Of a stretch of 64,000 bases of DNA, positions 39,840 to 47,844 are shown in pieces. Below the pieces are notes generated by a model. The model ran no database searches and was not told the DNA's origin. It saw nothing but the letters and a program-made list of their open reading frames with translations. The stretch comes from Candidatus Fraserbacteria bacterium (lineage in GTDB: Bacteria; Bipolaricaulota; Bipolaricaulia; RBG-16-55-9; JAJCYT01): assembly GCA_029262795.1 (NCBI GenBank), contig JAJCYT010000028.1:124001-188000 (forward strand), given 5' to 3'. The position numbers and the translations under genes are program-made. Position 1 is the stretch's first letter, and each line of letters opens with the position of its first letter.

Positions 39840-41234
39840 ATGCTTCGACTTTATAACACAATGACGCGCAGTGTAGATGAGTTTAAACCGATTAATGGGA
39901 CTCAAGTTGGTCTTTATACTTGTGGTCCGACGGTTTATAACTGGCAGCATATCGGTAACTTACGGACCTATGTGTTCGAAGATATTTTACGACGTTCGCT
40001 GGCGTTTTGTGGGTTTGAAGTCAACCACATCATGAATGTGACCGATGTGGGCCATCTTGTTTCTGATGCCGATGAAGGTGAAGACAAAATGGAACTCAGT
40101 GCGCGTGAACAAGGCAAAACCGCTTGGGAACTTGCTGATTTTTACTGGACAGAATTTCGTCGACATCTGACTGATTTGAATGTGGTCGAGCCAAAAATCT
40201 GGTGCAAAGCCACCGATCATATTCCAGAACAAATTGAACAAATTCAAAGACTCGAAGCCAATGGGCTAACGTACACGATTAAAGATGGTGTTTATTTTGA
40301 CACGTCAAAAATTGACGACTACGGCAAATTGGCCCGTTTGGATCAGGAAGATTTATTGGCGGGTGCCCGCGTGGAAATGGTGGAAGGCAAACGCAATCCC
40401 ACCGACTTTGCACTCTGGAAAACGTCTCCTAAAGACGAGCAGCGTCAGATGGAATGGGATAGCCCTTGGGGCGTAGGCTTCCCTGGCTGGCACATCGAAT
40501 GCTCCGCAATGGCGATGAAATATTTGGGCGATCAGTTCGACATTCATTGCGGTGGTATTGATCATGTGAAGATTCATCACACCAATGAAATTGCCCAAGC
40601 TGAAGGCACTTCGGGCAAAAAGCCCTGGGTGAATTGGTGGATGCATGGTGAGTTTTTGGTTTTGGAAGCTGAGAAAATGTCGAAATCTACGGGTAATTTC
40701 ATCACGCTGGACACTGTGATGGATGAGGGCATCGATCCGTTGGCTTACCGTTTTTTCTTGTTCAGCGCCCATTATCGCAAACAATTGACCTTTACCTGGG
40801 AAGCATTGCAGGATGCTGCCAAAGGGTATGAGCGTTTGAAAAACGCCATCATCGAAATTAAAAACAAAACCGACGGTGAAGGCCAGGTTTTAGGCGCACA
40901 CCTAGAAAGATTTCGTGATGCGATTGAAAATGACCTCAACATGCCTCAAGCAATGGCGGCGGTTCAAGGTTTGGTTCGTGACAAGGAATCATCAGCCGCA
41001 GATAAATATGCAGCCCTCCTTCGTATGGACGAAGTGTTGGGCTTTGACATTGAATTTATGAAAGCTGAAGAAGCTGACGTAGATGAATCTATTCAACAAT
41101 TACTCGAACAACGCGAGCAAGCCCGAAAAGACAAAGACTTTGCCACTGCCGATCGCATCCGTGATGAACTGCTGGCTCAAGGTCTTGAAATCGTAGACAC
41201 TGCCGAAGGTCCTAAAGTCAAACAAAAAGCTTGA
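39840..41234 (+). CDS. cysS: Cysteinyl-tRNA synthetase
   Basis: A 464-residue class I aminoacyl-tRNA synthetase. Zinc/substrate Cys28 in YTCGPTVY, HIGN at 37-40, WHIECSAM for the second zinc cysteine, GGIDHVKIHHTNE and KMSKSTGNF are all present. Charges tRNA-Cys. GGAG lies shortly before ATG at 39840. The stop overlaps the TTG start of the NUDIX gene. Confidence 0.96.
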   Translation: MLRLYNTMTRSVDEFKPINGTQVGLYTCGPTVYNWQHIGNLRTYVFEDILRRSLAFCGFEVNHIMNVTDVGHLVSDADEGEDKMELSAREQGKTAWELADFYWTEFRRHLTDLNVVEPKIWCKATDHIPEQIEQIQRLEANGLTYTIKDGVYFDTSKIDDYGKLARLDQEDLLAGARVEMVEGKRNPTDFALWKTSPKDEQRQMEWDSPWGVGFPGWHIECSAMAMKYLGDQFDIHCGGIDHVKIHHTNEIAQAEGTSGKKPWVNWWMHGEFLVLEAEKMSKSTGNFITLDTVMDEGIDPLAYRFFLFSAHYRKQLTFTWEALQDAAKGYERLKNAIIEIKNKTDGEGQVLGAHLERFRDAIENDLNMPQAMAAVQGLVRDKESSAADKYAALLRMDEVLGFDIEFMKAEEADVDESIQQLLEQREQARKDKDFATADRIRDELLAQGLEIVDTAEGPKVKQKA

Positions 41235-41695
41235 AATACCTTTCTAAAATAAATACCAAAAATCAATTTATTGTGAACGTGGAAGCGTTCATTTCCCATG
41301 AAGACCGTTACTTAATGATCAAGAGAAGTGAGCTTGAAGAACATGCTCCTGGCGTTATTTCACCTCCTGGTGGAAAAGTTGAACAGGTTGGCAATTTTTC
41401 TAACGTACTTGAACAAACAGTCAAACGAGAAATTAAAGAAGAAGTTAATGTTGAAATTGAGGAATCAATCACGTATGTGCAGAGTAATTCTTTTGTGACC
41501 GACGATGACAGATCCGTGATTGACATTGTTTTCTTGTGTCAATATTTATCTGGAGAGCCAGAGGCACTTGATCCTCAAGAAGTGGAATCCGTTCAATGGA
41601 TGAGCGCACAAGAAATCTTAGATCACCCTAAAACACCTTCCTGGACACAAGAACATCTCAAATTGGTTGAACAAAAACGTAGAGAGTTGCGCTGA
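41231..41695 (+). CDS. NUDIX hydrolase
   Basis: A 154-residue protein. TTG start at 41231 overlaps the cysS stop (TTGA). The NUDIX box is recognisable (PPGGKVEQVG then KREIKEEVNVE) but has a small insertion and Asn at the position usually Glu, so activity may be altered. Related to nucleotide or NADH-type pyrophosphohydrolases; the substrate is unknown. Confidence 0.8.
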   Translation: MKYLSKINTKNQFIVNVEAFISHEDRYLMIKRSELEEHAPGVISPPGGKVEQVGNFSNVLEQTVKREIKEEVNVEIEESITYVQSNSFVTDDDRSVIDIVFLCQYLSGEPEALDPQEVESVQWMSAQEILDHPKTPSWTQEHLKLVEQKRRELR

Positions 41696-41747
41696 GACAA
41701 CATCTTTAAGAAGATAGGATAAGTTCACATAATCACAGGAGTGCATC

Positions 41748-43262
41748 ATGAACTTATCGGCCCACCTCGCATTTATTAACGGCAACATCATTACAATGGA
41801 GTCTGATTTGCCTCAAGCCACAGCATTGGCTGCATACGGTGGCAAGATCATTTTTGTTGGTAGCGATCAAGAAGTTCAATCTTTTATTGCAGAACAAACC
41901 AATGTTGTGGATCTTCAAGGTCAAACACTGCTTCCAGGCTTCATCGATGCACACACACATTTATTGAGAACGGGGATGGAAAAAACGATGTATCTCAATT
42001 TGGAAACGCCTTCGCTCGATGAACTATTACAAAAAGTTGAAGCCACTGCCAAAGAGCGTGAAGCAGGACAATGGGTGGTTGGTCGAGGTTGGGATGAGAG
42101 TCAATGGTCCATTGACGATTATCCAAGCAAAGATGATCTTGACCGTGTTGCACCGGATCACCCTGTGGTGTTGATTCGTGTGTGTGGTCACATCATTAGC
42201 GTCAACAGCAAGGCATTGGAAATGGTGCCGGTTAAAGATGACCCTGATACGGTGGATCGGTCAAATGGCTGGCTGCGCGAAGAAAGTGCCTGGGGTTTTT
42301 TGGATCAAATCGATCCTGATTTGGAAGACCGGCTCAAAGCCTTGGAGGCAGGCATTGCTCACGCACATGCTTGTGGCATTACCACGATTCATGAGATTGC
42401 CGATTGGGGTTCCGTTCAAACTTATATGACACTGCAAAAGCAGAGAAAACTTAATTTAAGGGTTCGTCTGAATGTAGAGCATAAAATAATTGATCACTTC
42501 ATAAATGCGGGAGTGGAAGGTGAATTTGGTAATAAATTCCTGAGTATCGCTGCAATGAAAATGTTTGCAGATGGTTCCATTGGCGCACGAAATGCGGCTT
42601 TGTTTGAACCTTATTCGGATGATGCAGCAAACAATGGTGTTCTCAATTACAAACAACCTGATCTGGAACAGTGGATGCGAAAAGGCCATGAGGCTGGATT
42701 TCAGTTAATGACACACGCTATTGGCGATCGAGCAATTGAAGCTGTCATCGATGCTTATGAAACAGTAGGGATTACGCCTCAGGATCGTGCTCGGATTGAG
42801 CATTTGGAAATGCCGACTCAATCTCAATTGGAACGCATGGAAAAACGCCAGATCATTGCATCGATGCAACCTAACTTTGTGCAGTGGAGCGGTTCTGGAA
42901 AGCTATATGAGCAACGATTGGGCAATGAACGAGATTCTCAGATTGACCCACACCGACGTGTATTGAATCACAATGTGCCACTTGCGTTCAGTTCAGACAG
43001 CATGCCTGTGAATGTCCTCTATGGTTTACATCAAGTGACCAATGCGCCGCATGAAAATCAACGTCTTTCAGTGATGGAAGCGCTCCATGCATACACCCTG
43101 GGGGGGGCTTATGCTCGATTTGATGAGCATTACCTTGGAAGCCTTAAGGTAGGAAAACGTGCTGATTTGGTGGTGTTGGATCGTAATCCAGTCGAAGCTG
43201 CTGATCAGTTGGATCAACTCAAAGTCAAGCAAACCTATGTGGCTGGTCAGCAAGTAAAGTAG
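41748..43262 (+). CDS. Amidohydrolase, YtcJ-like
   Basis: A 504-residue metal-dependent hydrolase (amidohydrolase 3 family). GFIDAHTHLLRTG carries the HxH metal site; KMFADGSIGARNA, MTHAIGDRAI and FSSDSMPVN follow, with GKRADLVVLDRNP at the end. ATG at 41748 follows AGGAG. Family members have varied or unknown amide substrates. Confidence 0.92.
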   Translation: MNLSAHLAFINGNIITMESDLPQATALAAYGGKIIFVGSDQEVQSFIAEQTNVVDLQGQTLLPGFIDAHTHLLRTGMEKTMYLNLETPSLDELLQKVEATAKEREAGQWVVGRGWDESQWSIDDYPSKDDLDRVAPDHPVVLIRVCGHIISVNSKALEMVPVKDDPDTVDRSNGWLREESAWGFLDQIDPDLEDRLKALEAGIAHAHACGITTIHEIADWGSVQTYMTLQKQRKLNLRVRLNVEHKIIDHFINAGVEGEFGNKFLSIAAMKMFADGSIGARNAALFEPYSDDAANNGVLNYKQPDLEQWMRKGHEAGFQLMTHAIGDRAIEAVIDAYETVGITPQDRARIEHLEMPTQSQLERMEKRQIIASMQPNFVQWSGSGKLYEQRLGNERDSQIDPHRRVLNHNVPLAFSSDSMPVNVLYGLHQVTNAPHENQRLSVMEALHAYTLGGAYARFDEHYLGSLKVGKRADLVVLDRNPVEAADQLDQLKVKQTYVAGQQVK

Positions 43263-43330
43263 GCCTAAATTGACGCATAAATGATGTCTGGTTAATCTGA
43301 GTTGAGTTATATATTGAAAGGTGGAGGACG

Positions 43331-43606
43331 ATGGTTACAACTGTAGTTTTATTAAAAGTAGAGCGCGATCATATCAATGGGGTTGCGGAACAGTTGGCTG
43401 GCATGAATGGTGTGACCGAAGTTTATTCAGTGGCAGGTCGCTATGATTTGGTCGCATTGATTCGCGTGCCGACCAATGATGATTTGGCCGATGTTGTGAC
43501 CAACCATATGTCTAAATTGCAGGGCATCACCAGCACTGAAACATTGATTGCGTTTCGTGCTTTTTCTTCGCACGATTTGGAGGCAATGTTTTCTATCGGA
43601 GGCTGA
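43331..43606 (+). CDS. Stand-alone Lrp/AsnC ligand-binding (RAM) domain
   Basis: A 91-residue protein with the alpha/beta RAM fold pattern: VLLKVERDHINGVAEQLAG, VYSVAGRYDLVALIRVP, TSTETLIAFRAFS. It lacks the helix-turn-helix of Lrp, so it cannot bind DNA alone; it probably forms oligomers that sense an amino acid or modulate a full Lrp protein. GGTGGAGG precedes ATG at 43331. Confidence 0.88.
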   Translation: MVTTVVLLKVERDHINGVAEQLAGMNGVTEVYSVAGRYDLVALIRVPTNDDLADVVTNHMSKLQGITSTETLIAFRAFSSHDLEAMFSIGG

Positions 43607-43957
43607 GGCTTCATTTGGTTCAAATTGCCTATCGCGAACACCCTCATAGCTAAATTTCTATTCTATTTTTGATTAAACAATCCTTCTTGATTGGGCTTGG
43701 GCGTTGAATCTTTGATCTTGATGATGTGGATATTAAAATAGCGTTTGCACTCGAAAAGAGTCAAATATCGCTATAGGTCAATATAAACGTTTGATATTTT
43801 AAGTGAGATAAAGGTGACCCTGAGAACAGACGAATGTCAGTGCCAAACCTTATAATGCAACCTTAGACTAGGGATGAATTGCTTGTTTCCTGTTGATCGT
43901 TTTCATCAACAGGCGGCGAGCAACTTTGGCATTCTTAAGGGAGGGCAACATCACGTT
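43607..43957 (+). other. Intergenic region before the FG-GAP protein
   Basis: AT-rich, without a convincing gene. TATAAT at 43851 is a possible -10, but no good -35 is at the right distance. The start at 43958 is preceded by AAGGGAGGG, about 11 bases away. Confidence 0.4.
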
Positions 43958-46552
43958 ATGACGACCAAGAAGCCAGGGAAATTTAGAGGTTATTACTTTC
44001 TTGTATTTGTAGGATTGGTCTCCATACTCATGTTGCCTTTTATGGGTTCTGGCCAATCCGGTGTGCTGACCATAGATGACAGCACAGTGATCATTCCAAC
44101 CAATTCATTTGATCGCCTCGGCGCGCCCAACGCAATTGCCGTGGCAGATTTCAACGACGATGGTTTTCAGGACATTTTGGTGGGTGCTGCCAATGCCGAT
44201 CGCCCCGAAAGCGGTTCGGACACGGCTGACAATGGGGTGGCCTATGTCATTTATGGCAAAAAACCTTTCCCAAAAAGCATCGATTTGAAAAGTTTTACAA
44301 ATGCAGATGTGGTCATTATTGGCACAGACTTTGGCGATCACTTGGGCACTTCAGTGGCTGCTGGGGATGTCAATGGTGATGGCATTGCCGACATGATTTT
44401 GGGTGCGCCTGATGCTGATGGACCTTTGAATCAGGACAGCGAAACAGGTGAAATATACGTTGTTTTCGGCGGCACCAATTTGCCAGACGAATTTGATTTG
44501 CTCTACATGCCTGCACCAGTGACCCTAGTGGGTCAGGTGGCTCTTGGTGGCTTTGGCAATAGCCTGGCTGCGGTGGACCTGAATGGTGATGGTATTAAAG
44601 ACATCGTGGTTGGTCAGCCAAATGGCAATGGTCCAGGCGGTAGTCGCCCAGATGGCGGTAGCGTATTTGTATATTTTGGTTCGCAAAATTTGATTTCTCC
44701 TATCCCAGATATTGGCTTTAAAGCGCCTGATATGACCATCTACGGTCAAAAAGCGGGTGACATGCTTGGCTATTCATTAACTGGTGGAGACTTTAATGGT
44801 GATGGTTTAAGTGATTTGGTCATGGGAGCGCCTATGGCAGATGGTGCGCTTGAGAAAAAACCAGATGCTGGTGAAGTGTATATTCTTTCCGGTTCTCATG
44901 AATTGCCAGGGTTGGTCGATTTGGCTGGATCTACGACCACAGGCACTGGATCACTTCAGGTTATTGGCGGCGATGAAGGCGATCGGCTGGGAACTTCTGT
45001 CGGTGCCGGAAATGCCAATCAGGATGCTTACGATGATCTTTTAATCGGGGCACCAATGGCGTCAGGACCCAACAATATTAGAGGGTTCAGTGGTGAAGCC
45101 TACTTAATTCTAGGCCAAGAAAACCTCCCTCCTGTGATTGATATTGATGAAAACGGTGATATTGCCGTGAAAGTATTTGGCGCCAATCCGCTTGATGGCT
45201 TAGGCAGTGCTGTTGCCATCAACGACACCGACGGTGATGGTTTTGCCGAATTGGTGATTTCAGCCAGCAATGCCCGTGGTGGAGACCAGGACAAAGCGGG
45301 TGCAGGGGCTGTGTATGTCATTAAAGGCAGAGGTTTGTTCAGTAGCTCATTCGACTTAGCCAACGACGAAGCCAATGTGGTGATTCGTGGGGTAAGTACC
45401 GGTGACGCTTTTGGTAGTGCCATTGCCATTGGTAATTTGGAAGGCGATGAAAAAGGCAATCTCTTGGTCGGTGCCGTGGGTGCAGATGGCCCAGGTGGCC
45501 GACGAGATTCCGGTTTGGTGTATGTGTTCTTAACTGTTGAAAAAGAACCGCCTGCACGGCCGGTTGCTGATGCCGGACCAGATTGGTGTGTGTTACCCGG
45601 TGGCACGGTTGTTCTGGATGGTTCAGGCTCCCGTGATGCTGATGGTGGCGCACTTACCTATCAATGGTCAGTGATCTCATCACCAACGGGCAGCAATGCC
45701 ACGTTGAATAATGCTGGTACAGTGATGCCGTCCATTACGCCGGACATCATTGGTGAATATGTGATTGAATTGATGGTGTCCACTGTCAAAGGTGCAACTG
45801 CGACTGATCGCGTAACGGTTTACTCACTGGAAAAAGGTGATGTGAACTTTGATGGCGTGATCAATCAAATCGATGCTCAATTGGTGTCAGATTACATTGT
45901 GGGCTTGGTCGTGTTTACCGACCTGCAACGCTATGCGGCCGATGTGCGTCCGTTCTGCTTGCCTCATGAATTTGGCATTGATGTCAACGATGTGCGCTGG
46001 ATTGCTGAGTATCCTTTTAAAGGCCCTCAGGAGCCAACCTGTCGTGAGCCATTGCCAAAACCACGCACGGATGTGCCTGTGGCACCACCACCTGTGGAAG
46101 AGCCGCCTGCTGAGCCTCCAGGTGAGGAACCACCGCCTGAAGAGCCTCCTGTTGTTGCTACAGAAGTTTGTGGCGATGGCATTGACAATGACAACGATGG
46201 ACTTGTGGATGAAGAATGTCAAAACACCCAGGAAATCTTTGTCGAAGATGTGTGTGACACCGAAGCGGTGCAACTCATTGTCAACGGTGAAAACCTGGGC
46301 TTTGTCGGCCAAAGCAAAGGGCGTTTTTACGTTGTAGATAATTTGGCACAAGGAGATCATGAAGTGATCATCAGTGCCATTCCCGGAACGGGCGACACCA
46401 GTTGTTCTGCTGTTGCAGGAGATAATTTCACCATTCGTTTGGCAGACAATATGGAATTTGTTGCACGCGATGGTGTGGCACTTGGCGGGATCAATGACAG
46501 TGGTGTCATTGATCGTGACAGTCAAATCGTTTACATGATCACTGTTCGTTAA
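43958..46552 (+). CDS. Secreted FG-GAP beta-propeller protein with dockerin-like domain
   Basis: An 864-residue protein starting at ATG 43958 (a longer frame to 43874 lacks a ribosome site). The N-terminus has a signal or membrane segment (about 12-32, ending SGQ). About seven FG-GAP repeats (residues 40-530: DFNDDGFQDILVGA, DVNGDGIADMILGAP and so on) form an integrin-like propeller with calcium loops. Next come a PKD-like domain (534-624), a dockerin-like pair of calcium loops (GDVNFDGVINQIDAQL, about 625-688), a Pro/Glu-rich linker, CGDGIDNDNDGLVDEEC and an unknown end domain. Likely cell-surface or extracellular, and a possible docking partner of the cohesin-type proteins nearby (inference). 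Confidence 0.9.
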   Translation: MTTKKPGKFRGYYFLVFVGLVSILMLPFMGSGQSGVLTIDDSTVIIPTNSFDRLGAPNAIAVADFNDDGFQDILVGAANADRPESGSDTADNGVAYVIYGKKPFPKSIDLKSFTNADVVIIGTDFGDHLGTSVAAGDVNGDGIADMILGAPDADGPLNQDSETGEIYVVFGGTNLPDEFDLLYMPAPVTLVGQVALGGFGNSLAAVDLNGDGIKDIVVGQPNGNGPGGSRPDGGSVFVYFGSQNLISPIPDIGFKAPDMTIYGQKAGDMLGYSLTGGDFNGDGLSDLVMGAPMADGALEKKPDAGEVYILSGSHELPGLVDLAGSTTTGTGSLQVIGGDEGDRLGTSVGAGNANQDAYDDLLIGAPMASGPNNIRGFSGEAYLILGQENLPPVIDIDENGDIAVKVFGANPLDGLGSAVAINDTDGDGFAELVISASNARGGDQDKAGAGAVYVIKGRGLFSSSFDLANDEANVVIRGVSTGDAFGSAIAIGNLEGDEKGNLLVGAVGADGPGGRRDSGLVYVFLTVEKEPPARPVADAGPDWCVLPGGTVVLDGSGSRDADGGALTYQWSVISSPTGSNATLNNAGTVMPSITPDIIGEYVIELMVSTVKGATATDRVTVYSLEKGDVNFDGVINQIDAQLVSDYIVGLVVFTDLQRYAADVRPFCLPHEFGIDVNDVRWIAEYPFKGPQEPTCREPLPKPRTDVPVAPPPVEEPPAEPPGEEPPPEEPPVVATEVCGDGIDNDNDGLVDEECQNTQEIFVEDVCDTEAVQLIVNGENLGFVGQSKGRFYVVDNLAQGDHEVIISAIPGTGDTSCSAVAGDNFTIRLADNMEFVARDGVALGGINDSGVIDRDSQIVYMITVR

Positions 46553-46583
46553 GATTTAATTAAAACTAAATGATGATATTTGT

Positions 46584-46620
46584 GAAAAGGGCCGCTAAAA
46601 AGCGGCCCTTTTCTTTTTTT
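46584..46620. terminator. Bidirectional-looking terminator
   Basis: A 13-bp perfect stem (GAAAAGGGCCGCT with its complement, AAAA loop; arms 46584-46596 and 46601-46613), then seven T on the plus strand. It lies between convergent genes and overlaps the 3' end of the nucleotidyltransferase frame. Confidence 0.85.
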
Positions 46621-47299
46621 AGTTGTTTGTATCTTTAGCGAATCGTTTTAAAAGCATCTCATAAGCCTCTGGTGTATCCATATCAAGTACGATGGCATCC
46701 GTGCCTACTTCCACATATCGAATCAAAGTGGCATGCTTCTGGATCAAATCTCTCATTGTTTTGTCTGAATCCAGGTTGAGCACTTCAGTCCACAACATTT
46801 TGGGCAAGTAAAAGGGATGTCCTCGTCGTTGTTGGTAGCTTGGGAAAATGAGTTGTTCTGGATGTTGTTTGGCTTCCTGGTAGACTTTTTTAAATACGGT
46901 CGTTGGAATATGTGGCTGGTCGCCCAAAACCAGCAAACCACCTTTACAGCTATCGTATTCAGAAAGTGCTTTTAAGCCTGCCTGATAAGAGCTCAACATT
47001 TCTCCACGTTCAAAATCGTGGTTGTTTGCAAAATGAACATCCGCAGATTTGATCAATGCTTCCACAGTCTGTGGTTCATGTCCAGTAACACAGACCATGG
47101 GAGAGGCTTTAATGGCGTTCAGTTTGTCAATAATGGTTTGAATCACAGGTTTCCCATACCAATCGAGGCCAAGCTTGAAGCGACCCATGCGGCGACTTGC
47201 ACCAGCAGCGAGGATGATTGCTGCTATTTTGGTATCTTCATTTCCTTGTTGATTCATCTGAACGTTGTACTGGAAGTATTTTAAATCAACAACCACCAC
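46619..47299 (-). CDS. MobA/MocA-like nucleotidyltransferase
   Basis: A 226-residue NTP-transferase. IAAIILAAGASRRMGRFKLG is the nucleotide-binding start, followed by GKPVIQTIID, VTGHEP, GLLVLGDQPHI, RGHPFYLP and a late MDTPEAYEML. It resembles CTP:molybdopterin cytidylyltransferase (MocA/CoxC type). The GTG start at 47299 is kept because GAGGAG lies 9 bases upstream; ATG at 47257 is the alternative. No other molybdenum-cofactor genes are nearby. Confidence 0.85.
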   Translation of the reverse strand: MVVVDLKYFQYNVQMNQQGNEDTKIAAIILAAGASRRMGRFKLGLDWYGKPVIQTIIDKLNAIKASPMVCVTGHEPQTVEALIKSADVHFANNHDFERGEMLSSYQAGLKALSEYDSCKGGLLVLGDQPHIPTTVFKKVYQEAKQHPEQLIFPSYQQRRGHPFYLPKMLWTEVLNLDSDKTMRDLIQKHATLIRYVEVGTDAIVLDMDTPEAYEMLLKRFAKDTNN

Positions 47300-47618
47300 T
47301 TCTTTTATCTCCTCAAAATCTCAATCCAATGAAACAAACACGACAAACGTGATGTTTAAATGGTTACATGAATAAACCATTTTTTCGTTCGCTTGGTCAC
47401 GCTGAAAATTTTCTAAATATAGTGCTGAAGACAATTTCATCTGTATTTAGAGAAGGATTCATTGATTTTTCAAAGGTGGAAATACAGTGGAAATGCTGAC
47501 TCTGTCAACCTTTTTTCAAATCTGTTGTCTTCAGTTTTGCTCTCCTGAGTAATCACAAAAACATAGTCCCAGTCTCGATAGTTACATACAACGCACATTA
47601 CACTTTTTACAATTGAGA
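47300..47618 (+). other. Intergenic region upstream of the CRP-type site cluster
   Basis: No gene seen. It contains GACTCTGTCAA at 47498-47508, an 11-mer that recurs at 54488-54498 before the third paralogue. Confidence 0.4.
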
Positions 47619-47753
47619 GTGATCAGCATCACGCTAAAACAGGTGATCTGAGTGATCCGAATCACGCTGTGGGGAAAGAAGGTGATTCGGGTCACGTGCA
47701 AAACAAAACGAGAGCCTATTTCGAGTCCAAAACATGTCAGTGACCGACATCAC
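47619..47753 (+). promoter_or_regulatory. Four GTGA-N6-TCAC palindromes (CRP/FNR-type sites)
   Basis: Sites at 47619-47632, 47652-47665, 47682-47695 and 47740-47753 all read GTGA-N6-TCAC. The first three centres are 33 and 30 bp apart, about three helical turns. They lie 92-226 bases before the ATG at 47845. Confidence 0.7.
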
Positions 47754-47844
47754 AACCACAGCACGTTGTTTCAGTGTGTGTCTTGTGCTCGAACTGATTT
47801 AAGAACGGTGAAAAGAGCGCTTCAGTGTGAAAAGGAGGATCACT

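Noticed and set aside
43874-43957. Extended start of the FG-GAP protein
   Set aside because: The 28 extra residues are not signal-like, and ATG at 43958 has a purine-rich ribosome site followed by a hydrophobic export segment.
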